This document shows, in pieces, positions 32,475 to 43,843 of a stretch of 64,000 nt of DNA. The notes under the pieces were generated by a model. That model was not told the DNA's origin, ran no database searches, and saw nothing but the letters and a program-made list of their open reading frames with translations. The DNA comes from Molanna angustata (taxonomy: Eukaryota; Arthropoda; Insecta; Trichoptera; Molannidae). The number at the start of each line of letters is the position of its first letter. Position 1 is the first letter of the stretch. The stretch is taken from NCBI GenBank assembly GCA_963576475.1, contig OY754972.1:31947890-32011889 (forward strand), given 5' to 3'. The translations under genes were made by a program, and so were the position numbers.

Positions 32475-33267
32475 TGTGTGTCTGTGTGTGTGTCCGTCCC
32501 CCCATTATAACTTTTGATTCGCTCAATTTACAGAGCCTAAAATTTCAGAATATATAAACAGTTACAGGCCTACAAAAGTTTTATACTCGGAATTTTGAAT
32601 TTTTGTTTCAGTCAGGGATTATCAACTTTTCAATTTTTATTTTATTTTTCCATATATCTCAGAAACCATAAAAGCTAGAACGCTGAAAATTGGTACAAAC
32701 ATAGAAAAATTAAAAATCTCAAATTTATTTTTTCAAAAAAATTCCAGAGTTTCTCAAACATTTTTTATTAAGAAAAATATTTTTTTTATGATAAATTTAT
32801 GAGTTTAACTGCCTATATTTCCAAAACTTATACAATTATCGAAAAAAGCCGAAACACCCCAACTAGATAATTTAATTTTCTATAAAAAATATTAACATTG
32901 TAGTAGAAGATCTCAATTTTTTTTAACAATTTTTTTAAAAATTGAATTTAGTGACGACATCGCTTCATACATTTTGTATGGCAGTCGCCTATACACAATA
33001 TGTAAGAAGACTTAATAGTTTGATACTTCATCTCCAAACATACATACCATCATGCTATTTTCATATTCTGGGTAGGAAAAAAGGAACTTCCTCCATACTA
33101 TCCTATCTTGACATACATACCTACATAATATATGTTGTATAGAAAACAAAATATCTGAAAATATTCAATAATTTGTATTTATGGGTTTATAGTTTGGTAG
33201 ATATTCTTCAACTATACATACTATCGCTATCGACAGTTGGATCTCATATGTTACATGCAACTAGTTT
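32183..33267 (-). mobile_element. CA-repeat element, copy D (right arm of 2.2-kb palindrome)
   Basis: Inverse of copy C. It begins CCAACTGTCGAT (32,183-32,194) and ends ATCGACAGTTGG (about 33,229-33,240), followed by CATGCAACTAGT. Arm-to-arm identity with copy C looks very high; only scattered differences were seen by eye. The 58-bp spacer (32,125-32,182) includes a third partial match to the element's interior (TTTTAACAATTTTTG, then GTGACGACATTG). Frames inside are shadows. Confidence 0.8.
32384..32495. repeat. (TG)n microsatellite
   Basis: About 45 TG units interrupted by TGTCTGTG at both ends. The inverse counterpart of the CA run in copy C, and longer than it. Confidence 0.95.
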
Positions 33268-33270
33268 TAA

Positions 33271-33430
33271 ACAATTTGTATGGAAAAATACACAATATCT
33301 ATGGGGACTATTGTTTGATTCCTATATATGTATGTATACCATTAAGCCGTTTATCTTTAGCAAAAAAAGCACTAAAGTCCACACTATCCTATCTTGACAT
33401 AATATATGTTTTGTATATCAGGATCGGATA
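33271..33430 (-). repeat. Diverged extra fragment of the CA-repeat element
   Basis: ACACAATATCTATGGGGACT and, further on, CACTATCCTATCTTGACATA followed by ATATATGTT repeat in order words seen at about 32,990-33,140 of copy D, with gaps. It lies directly beside the palindrome. Confidence 0.5.
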
Positions 33431-33760
33431 GGATATTTAGTATTTTTGTGTCATTGAATTTATACAAGTAGGTACGTTGAAAATAATTAAATTCCAATTG
33501 TTGACGATCATTTAAGTTTGCAATAGTTTAAATCGGACTGAGTTGTTTTCTCCATTATTTTCTTTGTGTTTCAAAGTGCGTGTCTTGAATACAAATTTTC
33601 AGTCTTAACTGCTTTAACATATTGAATTATTTCTTAGAAAACACATTATTTAATTATTTACTCATTTATTATTTTGCAAGAGTTCCAATAGGTATGAATA
33701 TAATACTTTGGAAATTTGATAGTAATTTCAAAAATAATTCGTATATATTATCTGATGTTT
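33431..33760. other. A+T-rich intergenic DNA, nothing seen
   Basis: No open frame with protein character and no recognised repeat. Confidence 0.5.
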
Positions 33761-33875
33761 AATAGGCTTAGACTAAAAACACATTTTTAAACTGTGTTTC
33801 TATCGGGAATTGAACGAGGGAACTAACTATAAAATCATATTATATCTAACTAACTGAGCCGCGTAGGTCTATTCA
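33761..33875 (-). mobile_element. SINE family A, 5' (tRNA-head) fragment
   Basis: Minus-strand A box GCGGCTCAGTTAGTTAG (33,862-33,846) and a decayed B box near 33,818-33,804. ACACAGTTTAAAAATG and TTTTTAGTCTAAGCC follow, as in the 45-257 copy. The 3' half is missing. Confidence 0.7.
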
Positions 33876-34707
33876 CATCCTTGAATTAAAACAAAGTTAT
33901 AATAATTTAAAACAATATAAATTGGCCAAAAACCCAGGCACGCTATCGTTAATATGTTTATCCCGAACGAAAGTTTATGTGGACGAGTTAAAGTTTGACA
34001 TGTGGATAGGGATAAATTTTTGGATTTAAAGTTGTGAAGACGTGTGCAGCATCCCGAATGCTGCCACCACCCAACCCTGGCTGGAGATATATTTAATTAG
34101 TAAGATTAATATAAGTTGATCAGGGTTGAGGGTAAAGGGTCTGGACGTGCCCTCTCCACGGGAGATCACACTTTTGAATTAGTCATGTCGTGCCGTAGGA
34201 GAACCCCACTTGACGACCTCTATCGCAATAATTCTCACATTGAACCTTTGTCGTATGTATGTTCATCACGCTATGATTGTCGCAAGGTATGCAGAGAAAA
34301 TTAAGTCTAAATGCAATATTACATACCGTTTTTTTCTTTCTCTTGAATAAATCGACACTTGGAAAATCGAAAATAAAAAAGTATGTTGGTTTATTATATT
34401 GTTTTTTAATAAATAATATAAAAATTTTGGTCACCATACAATAACGATATTTTTCGCTATTTATTGTACTGTGACATTCCTCTGCAGAAAATTCAATCAT
34501 GCAAAATGTAAGTTTTTTTTATTAAAACATACGACTGGGATGTTACAATTTTGCTTGGAATGATCTTGGTTGGAATATTTGGAATGATCCTGAATCATTA
34601 AACGGCGCTTACAAATTATTATTATTCCGCAATATTTGAAAGTAATTTGATGAATAATTTGAAAATATAGTATATCATAATCAACTTATTTCGCATACAA
34701 TATTTCA
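33876..34707. other. Intergenic DNA with a less A+T-rich patch
   Basis: About 34,050-34,290 is richer in G+C (GCATCCCGAATGCTGCCACC; GGACGTGCCCTCTCCACGGG) and gives a 62-codon plus frame with no recognised domain. Possibly a fragment of an unknown repeat or coding element. Confidence 0.4.
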
Positions 34708-35062
34708 ATTCTTCTTCACCTTTGGCTGGACCTCTTCCCAGTTCATCTGGGGTCGGCCCTCCTGGTATGCAGTCTCCACGTCTTTCTGTCATGTGTCATC
34801 TCACTGGTCAGCTGGTCCTTCCTCAGATCTCTCTCAATACTCGTCCACCAGGTGGCCTGTGGACGGCCTCTAGCTCTGGGTGGTGTGGGAATATTTAGGG
34901 CCACCCTGACCACGTGATCGTCTCCCCTTCTATTTACATGCCCATACTATCGGAGTCTGTTTTCTTTCATTTTCTCCGGGATGGGCGCGACCCCAAAGCT
35001 ACCACGAATATATTGGTATGTAATTTTGTCCATTGTAGTGACATCCGTGGACCATCTCAGCT
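34708..35062 (-). pseudogene. 5'-truncated RTE-like LINE, copy 2
   Basis: Almost the same DNA as 27,215-27,560. Shared words include GGCTGGACCTCTTCCCAGTT, GCAGTCTCCACGTCTTTCTG, GTGGACGGCCTCTAGCTCTG and ATGGGCGCGACCCCAAAGCT. The same minus-strand coding end is present, without the upstream part. It is cut off at about 35,062, closer to the 3' end than copy 1. Both copies share the 3' terminus TTCTTC-TTTGGCTGG, as expected for one family with variable 5' truncation. Confidence 0.88.
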
Positions 35063-36770
35063 CTATATTGTTGAATAAAAAATAACAATTTTGATCAAAA
35101 ATTTATGCAAAAAAAACGGTGCATATTTTAGTATAATAAAATTTTAGTATAATAAACGTCTTTACTCTTTTGTAATAAAGAGTAGGTCTAGTCTTGCCGT
35201 TTTTCGTCGTTTAGGTGCTGAATACATAAAACAAAAGTTTTTTTAAAAATCGTGTGTTTCTATTGTTTACATATTATGTTCTAAGACTATAATATCTGTT
35301 TTGCTTGTTTTGATACTATATTATTATTTTTTTTCATGTTCTTTGATATCTTCTATTGTGGTAGTGTGTTTTCCTTTTTTTACTTTGTGTTTTATTGTTA
35401 TTGATAGATACGTATCTTTTTTGTGTGTTCATTTAGTCATCCGATGTTGATTTGTTTATTTTTATTGTTTGTTTTTATTTTCGTTTATACTAGATGTAAG
35501 AAATTGTGTTTATTTTACATCTAAATAAAATATATACAATACAATACAATACAATAACCTAGACCAATATTTTTTCTCATACTAATAAGTAGGTACTGGT
35601 AGACTCGCATTTTCGCTTGGATAATTTTTTTAAAGCTTGACAAAGTGCAAATCTACATAGAAAGTTAAAAAAATTTTCCAAGAATTAATAATACGAGGTG
35701 ACTTAAAAATATCTACTTAAGCCAAAGATTATCTTGATTTCCATTTATGTCTTTTTTGCCAGAGATTTATTTGAGAAAATATATTATTTTGTCCAAGCTA
35801 TGATGTTGATAAAGTGGTTTATATGTCCATGGTTTATTAATAAATAACAAATGATGTAGTCCGCAGTAGGTATATTTACTTTTCTGTACGTGGCAGTGTT
35901 GAAGTGGATATTGATTTGGTGCATTAATTTTGCCATTATTCTCCAAATGACTCGACTGGAAACCAAATTCAAACTAATGTTATTTTCCTTATTCCTTTAG
36001 ATTAACTCGATGATCGACTGGGTAAACCTTAATCGACTGGTGCCTCGGACATTTATATACTTATTTTGAGGAATATTCATAATCGACGTATTATTCAGTA
36101 TTAAAAACACGATTAAATTAAACATTCAGAATATTTGAATATTATATTGTATTATACTAGTGGGCCCAGTACAGGTAAACATTGTTCTGCCACAAACCCT
36201 TCTGTGTAGACCGAAATTTATCTCATTTTATATATTTTACCAAATTTTATTTATACATTTGAGTGTGGTATATTCTCTAGATGCGGAATACAGATGTCAA
36301 TAGATTTGTTCACACCTTTATTAACATACATATTGTAATAATCAAACAAAAGAAATAAATTCCTCCGTTAAGTTGAATGTTCAACATTTAGTATATAAGA
36401 AGAAATAAGTTAATCGAACGCACAAATAAAATTTTGGCGATCAAAATTTTAGTGAAATACTTTTGCAGGGGCTGGTCCTTCTTAATGAAATAAAATACCA
36501 TACCATTCAAAAACATGGCCCCTGTTCTTGGGATATGGATGTTCGTTCATCTCTTTGGTGGTCTGTTGAGTCTACATAGATATAAAGAGATTTACGTATC
36601 TACTTATCTACTATTACGTATGTCGTATTTTTTAAATTTATTTTGTAAGTTATACCATAAACATGGATTAGTAAAAAAAAATAATTATTACTGTTCTTTT
36701 CAAATAAGTACTGTCCCGATAAAGTTATAAACTTGTATAATGGGAGTGCACTTAGTGACGCTCTAAGCCG
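35063..36770. other. A+T-rich intergenic DNA, simple-repeat tail at 35.54 kb
   Basis: T-rich DNA ends with a small hairpin (TAGATGTAA / TTACATCTA, about 35,492-35,523), then ACAATACAATACAATACAAT (35,537-35,556), which could be the tail of an unidentified LINE. No gene seen. Confidence 0.45.
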
Positions 36771-36890
36771 TTTATAATAACCGGAAATAGACGCTCTAAA
36801 GATTGAACGTCAAGTGTACGCTCCTAACGCTCTGTATAATCGGCGCGTTAAAACGCTCTGTATAATCGTCGCGTTAAAACGCTCTGACAG
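36771..36890 (+). repeat. Short tandem repeat with CGCTCT words
   Basis: GACGCTCTAA-type words recur. About 36,827-36,886 holds two near-identical 30-bp units: CGCTCTGTATAATCGGCGCG and then TTAAAA. Confidence 0.75.
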
Positions 36891-37099
36891 ATATAGTATC
36901 TCTTTATTTCTATATTATCTGTGGTAAGATGTCTTCTTTTTGTTTCTGTGGTGTCTATTATGTCAGTTGACACTATTTATGATAAAAATATGCATTCACA
37001 ATGAGATTGATTTATAAAAATATCATTCAAAAGTTTCCAGGAAAAGGTCAGAGATCATTTACTCCACTCCATATTTACTCCACTGCCCAATTCTCGTCT

Positions 37100-37450
37100 T
37101 TCGATGAAAATATAACCTAAAAAGATACACGTATGATAAATGACATTTGACATTTAAAACGCCCGATGCTGCGTTCAGATTGAAACGCCGGCCGCTCGAA
37201 AACGTTCAGTGAGATTGGTGTGTTAAATGCCATAATCTGCAACTTCAGGTACATCCGACACTTGACATCGAGTATTTTATTTGTACGCAGCCCTGGGATG
37301 ATGATATCCAACTTTATTCCACATATTTGGTGGTTTTCCCGGTGGTCTCTGATACCCTAGAATTCCACAAATTGCAATATTGGGAAGTCCTTCTGGATTC
37401 AGCCTATTCGCGTGTTCCCTGCAATAGCACCTTCTTCGTCTGTTTCATCT
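37100..37450 (-). other. Less A+T-rich island with an unrecognised short protein-like frame
   Basis: The minus-strand frame between stops at about 37,447 and 37,277 gives RRRRCYCREHANRLNPEGLP, then NIAICGILGYQRPPGKPPNM and WNKVGYHHPRAAYK. Composition (Cys, Pro, Arg, Gly) is unlike the A+T noise translations elsewhere. There is no ATG inside before the end part and no clear splice acceptor. A second frame continues past the stop (ILDVKCRMYLKLQIMAFN). It could be an exon, a broken gene, or a mobile-element relic. I do not recognise the family. Confidence 0.35.
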
Positions 37451-37655
37451 TACGATGTCTTCCACGTCGCGAATATTCATATTAAAAAATATATACTTAT
37501 GATGGGCTTGATACGAATGAATACGAATGTCAAGAGTAATAATAATTGTTAAGGTAACTTTCGCAATGAATTAACTTTATCAAAGAATAATATTATTTTT
37601 ATAATAATTTATTGAACACCTTCGGGATATTAAGCCGTGAAGATACCAAATCATA

Positions 37656-37697
37656 AAGTGATCCATCATGGCGACGATACCGAGTGATGGATCACTT
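37656..37697. repeat. Perfect 13-bp hairpin
   Basis: AAGTGATCCATCA (37,656-37,668) and TGATGGATCACTT (37,685-37,697) around a 16-bp loop. Isolated; no gene end nearby. Confidence 0.85.
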
Positions 37698-38814
37698 CGG
37701 AGATGCTTTTAAAGCTTAATTTTTATTGATTTGATTTATTGTTAATAATCATTATTAAGACATTGGCCAACATTTATCATCTGATGATTTCTTAATGATT
37801 CGGAACGAATCGTTGGGAGTTAATGAAGTATTGATTCGAGTGGAATGAAAATGTATTTATTATTGATTAATCACTGAATTACATTCGATTGCCATTAAAT
37901 TTATTGAACTATTTTTCCATTACTAAAGATAATCACTTATATAATAAGTTAAAAAATAAACATACCTGTATAAACATATTTATCAAATAAATTCCTGAAT
38001 ATTCCTTCTGCGTCTTTCAATTTCCTTTTAACTGTACCCATTGCTATGATCACCTACATAATATTGTTTATTATTTTAGTAAAGAGTATCGTTAAGCACA
38101 ATCCACATGTTTATCGTAAAACGTAATATCCCTACATGTATTAGGTAATTTGTTTTATTATGAATGTAGGTACAAATATATAATACATTAATTAATTTTA
38201 TTAGCATTTTCTAACATGTGTATACCTGATATAGATACATTAATTAACTTGCTAATGTATTCACGACAGATACTAAAAGTGTTACAAATAATAATGAATG
38301 AGCGAAATTCATATTGAATGATTTCGGACAAAAAAATCGTGATCCAGATCTATGTAGATCCAAAATGAACACTATGTACCTATAGATCTCACTGTAAAAC
38401 AAATAATAACGACCGTGTGAGGAAGAGATTGTGAACATTTTATCTTAAAATCTAAATCATACCCTATATCAATTTTCAAAACTACGGTTGTTCACATGAA
38501 GATTACGGACAACGGACACAGGTATCTATGCTTCGATTCTCTCCATAGATAGGTACATATTATTTAAACAAATACCTACATCGCATACATCCTATATAAT
38601 CTTTATGTACCTATGACAAAAAAATCACCAAAAACCCGAATTACAATAGTATAATTATTTTTTGAATATTTAATTATTTTTATTACTTATTAATGTAAAA
38701 GTTAGTTTAGTTCGGTGAATATTTTCAGGGTTTCATTATAGTCTGAGAGATAGCAACATTTTCGACGAACAATTGTTTAATGGCTGATTTTTTTTTATAT
38801 TACCTTTCTTTTTG
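37698..38814. other. A+T-rich intergenic DNA, nothing seen
   Basis: Repeated ATTGATT and TGAATGATT words but no identified element or gene. Confidence 0.5.
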
Positions 38815-39222
38815 AATATAGGTATGAAAAAGGCAAGCCTTCATCCTAGGAGTGGTTGCGTTTACCAGTGCTCATCCTCTGTATAAGTGAAATTTGCAGA
38901 TTTTAACATTATTTTGTATAATTTGTTCTTATATGTTATTTGTGCCTATAAAATCCGTCCGTTTGTGTATCTTACTGTTTCTGAGATGTCTATAAAAAAT
39001 AAAAAAAGACGAAGAGGAAGATTTTTTTTCCAGAAATGTTCCCGGGTATGCGCTGAACAAATCACCAAGTTTCATTGTAGTCAGATGGATGGTATAAGAG
39101 CACAAAATGGACTTACAAAGATATAAATAATAATAAAATCTACAATTTTCACCTATTAAAACAAAGGATGAGCACTGGTAAATGCAACCACTCCCAGGTC
39201 CCAGATATACCTTTTTCATATC
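38815..39222. mobile_element. Foldback element, ~400 bp
   Basis: The left arm (38,821-about 38,915) has GGAGTGGTTGCGTTTACCAG then TGCTCATCCT. The right arm (about 39,128-39,218) has AGGATGAGCACTGGTAAATG then CAACCACTCCCAG, followed by CCTTTTTCATATC. The interior of about 210 bp is non-coding. The two overlapping frames here (plus 79 and minus 96 codons) mirror the palindrome and are not genes. Confidence 0.7.
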
Positions 39223-39732
39223 TTTAAAATAAGGAATATCAAAAAATATCTTAAATGTAAGGATATATAAAACAAGCAGCCATAAAAAAATGTTTTTTGA
39301 CGTTGCTATCGTAAATTTTGACTTTGCTATGTTAATTATTTTAACTATGATTTTTTATTGTAATTAAAAATAACACCATGGTATGTGATCCAAAGATTAC
39401 GGACCCCTGCTAAAATATTTTGCATATTAAATTTAGGAACTGCTGGCTCGTATGTCAGCACTATTGCTTAATTATATGATTTAATTAATAGATTAGTGTT
39501 GTCATTTAAAACAGCATTGACATCATTAATTAATTATATGCACACATACATAAATATAACCTTAAATATACCTACACAATTATGTTAAAATAAAATGATC
39601 TTTTGAGTAGGTATCTACCTATCCTTTTCAAAATGGCAATAATTTTCCATGATTCAAACATTTCGCCCAACACTAACAATAATTTGAATACAATGTGACT
39701 GATTAGGTATATTTCTCTAATTAGGTTACTAT
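39223..39732. other. A+T-rich intergenic DNA, nothing seen
   Basis: Only ATTAATTAATT-type low-complexity words. Confidence 0.5.
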
Positions 39733-39960
39733 CCAACTGTCGATTTGTTCAAGAGAATTTTTTTCTCTTAATGAATCGACAGCATTAAGCTAAGACGCGG
39801 GTACTAGGAAGGAACATTTTTATGGCATTTAATGTGTTTTTGTGTGGCTGTGTGTATGTGTTGTCCGTCCCCCCTTATAACTTTTGATCCTGACGACTTG
39901 ATTCTTTCATTATTTAGAATTTTAATTTTTTTTCGTTCGTATTGAGATATTCGTTCATAA
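39733..39960 (-). mobile_element. CA-repeat element, diverged right-end fragment (copy E)
   Basis: CCAACTGTCGATTTGTTCAA, then GAGAATTTTTTTCTC and AATCGACAGC, then TGTGTGTATGTGTTGTCCGT and CCCCTTATAACTTTTGATCC. This is the same order as the right end and microsatellite edge of copy D, but with most of the segment between the end and the microsatellite missing. It ends in a T-rich stretch. Confidence 0.6.
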
Positions 39961-40578
39961 GTATAATATGTTTTTTTTAAACACACCTACATTACCTTAT
40001 ATACCTATAAAATTTATAATATTTCTTTTACGTTTTAAACTCAAGTGACATTTTGATTCGTCCGGTTCAGAAACTACCGCTTCTTCGTTAAATGATTAGA
40101 GATTTTAATAATGTAATGTGCCTACAAGATATTCCAATATATTATTTCTCCTTACCCCTTGACCATATTAAACCTATTGTTTCTTACCTTGAGGTTACCG
40201 TTGTTTGCACAAGTTCATCTAGTGATTACTGAAGAGGTATCAATCAGAAGATCTAAACTGCTGTATTTTGTCAAAGGAAGAAATTGGACCCTTTTCTGTC
40301 AGGTAACAAACCTATGTAGGTAGGTACATAAGAAACCCTTGCGGATCTGGGGTGGTTCCAAGTCACAAAGGGCGGGTAGTCTCTTAATGGGTCCAATTTA
40401 AAGGAAAAGTCCACTGAGGTCAGAAATGGAGCCACCGTAGGTTCAAATGTTATGGTTGCTCCAGGCGCTAGAGATCTGAGGCGACAAATACCTATGTATA
40501 AGGAAAATTAAAACAAGGATGTAAAAATTATGCTACAAAAATAGTAATTTTTAGAATTTTAAAGATAGATGCATCAAT
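39961..40578. other. Intergenic DNA with a less A+T-rich patch
   Basis: About 40,330-40,500 is richer in G (TGCGGATCTGGGGTGGTTCC; AAAGGGCGGGTAGTCTCTTA). It lies just upstream of a LINE remnant and may belong to it. No open frame. Confidence 0.4.
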
Positions 40579-40745
40579 AGAATGAGGGTAAACACATTGA
40601 AATGTCTTGGCCAAATAGTGAGAATGAGTGAAGAACGCATGACCAATAAAATATACAAAGCGGAAAAAGAGGAACGAAAAGGATGGCTCTACTATATAAC
40701 GACATTTTGAAAGATGGAAATTTTAGGAAGCTTCTACTATAGACA
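40579..40745 (+). pseudogene. LINE ORF2 C-terminal remnant
   Basis: A plus frame from 40,579 gives RMRVNTLKCLGQIVRMSEER and then MTNKIYKAEKEERKGWLYYI before a stop at about 40,708. This pattern (LGHVxRMxxxRxxKxIYxA) is the end of the ORF2 of several non-LTR families. Strongly truncated and without the GRP-x-RW block. Confidence 0.58.
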
Positions 40746-40979
40746 AACGTATTTAAGTATGTAGATATATTATAAGTATAATAGATACTATAAATATAAA
40801 ATAAATAAAAAATACTCGGTGTTCGTTCTATTAAATTTAATAGATTATCGATGCGTTTCGAGTTTTCGAAATACTCTACAAGACTGAATCTACATAATGG
40901 TAACATATCAGGCGTATATACCTGTTGGTTTTGAACGGTTGAAAAATAAGCAATAAAATGCATTTTATTTTATATTTAT

Positions 40980-41015
40980 AATAACCACTTCCTTGCACCC
41001 TGCGCAAATGGTGAC
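40980..41015 (-). mobile_element. SINE family B, 3' scrap
   Basis: CACTTCCTTGCACCCTGCGC is the inverse of the family B 3' end (15,229-15,268), with an ATTATAA-type tail to its left. Confidence 0.6.
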
Positions 41016-43843
41016 TTTATTGCCATATGACAATTTCTTCCAACTTACCATTTTTTCCAGCCCAGAGAAGCAATATTAGCTTGAAAAATTTCTTTTCATA
41101 ATTCCTCCTAATTTAAATATGTCTCCATACAATGGATTTATATCAAGAATTTATTATCGATCAACAAGCTAAACTTAGTACTTACGAATATAAATGAGAT
41201 GATGAATGCTTACAAATATAGAAAATTATGACATTCAGTTCATACTGCCTAACCTATTAGGAACAAATATACATGCATACCATCACGGCATATCCCACAG
41301 TGTGGGGTAACCAGGGACTAGTGTGCGGGTGTGCACAACCCAGAAGCACTACACATGCGTGTACCTATACCCAGACACCAGTCACGTCTTTACTAAAAAT
41401 GTTGACATAATATTATAAAATATTGATGATGAATTATGTAAACTGAAGATAGCAGATCCGGCCCTGAAGTGAGGTCCTCCGTAATGGGCCGTTGATGAAA
41501 TATTTATGAGGTTCAATGGATTGAGATTAGTTTGTTGCCACCGGCAACAGTGCTGGTGCTGGGCCCTTTGATTTTGACAATGGCAAGGAAACACTTTTTG
41601 CTGACAATTCTAAATCTGATATGTATGTCGTTAGGTAAATAATGTTACCTAGATAATCGGTTTAAATGTGATGCATTCATTGTAATCTGTCTTAAGCTGT
41701 GGTTTATTTCATCGTGGGGAGCATTTTAGATTGAAACGACATTGTAATAAAATAATGGCTCTCCGTAACCGTAAAAGTCGCACACATTTGGCATTTATAT
41801 TAAATTATTTTTGAAGCTGTATTGAATTATAAAAAGAATCGTGAAATCATTTGACAGGACACGAAAAACTTTACATTTTTGAAACGTTGCAATAAATATT
41901 ATGCAAGAAGGTCGACAATTTGCTTATCATACTATTAATTGCTAAAACTACGACGGATATTGACAGGAGTGAGTGAAAAATTATTCTAGTTATCCTTGCA
42001 TTCGTCAAAATAATGTATTGCAATCATAATATTAATAGGCAAAAACCGTCAGAAAATGAGAACGAAGAGGAAATATTTGAAATACAAGAGAGGAATACTT
42101 GGAATCTCTCCACAGAATATAATTAAAAATATATATCGCATTGTATCGAGAATCAAACCAACAAAATATTTCATCAATATAGGTACCTACATAATATTCC
42201 ATCAGTTGCCAAGTTACGGATACAGATAATCAAAAACACGAATTTATATAATTAATTATGTATTGAAAAGATTGATATCAAATATTGCAATGCGTGAGAT
42301 ACCTGAAGGACGCTGATCATCGGGAAGACCACCAAATATGTACATGGATAGAGAGCTAGACATACTCGTCCTAGAACCTGTAGAAACAGACCATAGATTT
42401 ACTGAAAGAGAGAGTAGAAGAAGAATTATGTATTTTAATATATTAGGTGAAGAACACGCAACTAGTTTTTTTTATTTGTTTAAATCGATTGGTAAAATCC
42501 GTTCCTGGTCCATCCAAAAGTAAAGGTTCCATTGTAAAGCAAAGTTAATTAGGAATTAACTATGCTTTACGTAGTTAATTGGAATTAATAGGCATTGTGC
42601 CAGAATTTATACGCTCATCCAATACAGGGTATTAGGACATGCTAATTATTATTTATCATTTTTTTGACTATCTTACTCATTTTCAAATTAATGATCGTTT
42701 TTCTATTGTAACAGAATATAGGTTTCGCTATAAAAAATATTTCGGAACTCAGCAGATACTTCAGTAAATAAAATAACTCCAAAAATTCAACTGTGAAGAA
42801 AAACTGTAGGTATGTGTGTATGTATGTAAATATTCTAGTATCGTACTATGTTTTGATTCAAGAATATAAATCTTCTTTGTACTGTTCCTTGTATGTTCTT
42901 ATTATTATTCTATGGTTCTAGGTAAAACCCTATAATTTTGTTTTTAAAACTTTAAAAATCATTTGATATGATATCCTGTTATCATGTACCGTAGTCTATC
43001 ATTTACTGTTTTTTTCCATTGTTCTTAATCTCATACTATGTTAGTATATTCTACTGTAGGTACTGTTGGATATCCAAAATAAAAAAAATTAAAAAATGCA
43101 TATGTATCCTAAAAATTTGTTAAATAAAATAAATGTTTCTTGTAAGAAAAATGTACCTACTAAATAATGAAGGTTATAAATATTATGGTTCAAAATTGAC
43201 GTTGTCATTGCAGGCGTCTGCTGCTTGTAATGAATAACATGTTGTTGCGGTGGTCGCACAGACTAAACTGCAAACTTATCTAAAGAAGGTTCTTGGAGAA
43301 ATGATTAAGAATAATATAATTTGCCTTTGAATAAAGTCTGTGAAGTAGGGACAAATAAAACGTTGAATAGATAAATAAATAGATAGATTGATGTGATGTT
43401 GGGAATGTATGTAATGAATTTGGGATCTTGTGCGATCAATCTCTTACAAATGTGACGTTTGTCGATATACCTATTATCAATCCTCATGAATTATATACTA
43501 ATCATCATATTTCAATATCGTCGCTATGTACCTATATACATATGTAGTTTAGCCAAACATAAATACATACATAATTGCCTACTATAGACAAACCATAAAA
43601 TATATTCATACGTCACCGTCTATAGCTTATGGCGACATTTCTAATCGTTGGAATTTCATAGATACCTATAAAATTTCCTTGATGTAACAAGAATTCATAA
43701 ATATACGTAATTTTTTTTAATGTTTTGTTTTATCTACGTCATTAATCGTGTAATTTAGTAAATGCAGTATTTTCTATACATAAAGTATATCCATTTTTAA
43801 AAGCTGTTCATTGTGATTGATAATTGATCATATGTATTTTCTC
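41016..43843. other. Intergenic DNA with scattered repeat scraps
   Basis: A repeat with CATACCATCACGGCATATCC, then CACAGTGTGGGGTAACCAGG and GTGCGGGTGTGCACAACC, lies at about 41,276-41,345; from memory it is lepidopteran in type. A somewhat less A+T-rich patch lies at 41,450-41,590 with no gene. CCAAAATAAAAAAAATTAAA at about 43,074-43,093 may be a LINE tail. No coding signal. Confidence 0.45.

Noticed and set aside
31719..32557. Open frames with long Val-Cys runs on both strands
   Set aside because: They are translations of the CA/TG microsatellite and of the flanking mobile element, repeated in each copy because the DNA is repeated.
34116..34304. 62-codon plus frame
   Set aside because: No recognisable motif; the less A+T-rich patch may be a repeat remnant. 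Not enough to call a gene.
41382..41594. 70-codon minus frame with Cys/His/Gln
   Set aside because: No zinc-finger spacing and no known family; likely chance in a slightly G+C-richer patch.
42338..42523. 61-codon plus frame preceded by GRPPNMYMDRE-like reading
   Set aside because: Resembles LINE tail motifs only over a few residues; too short and ambiguous to call.
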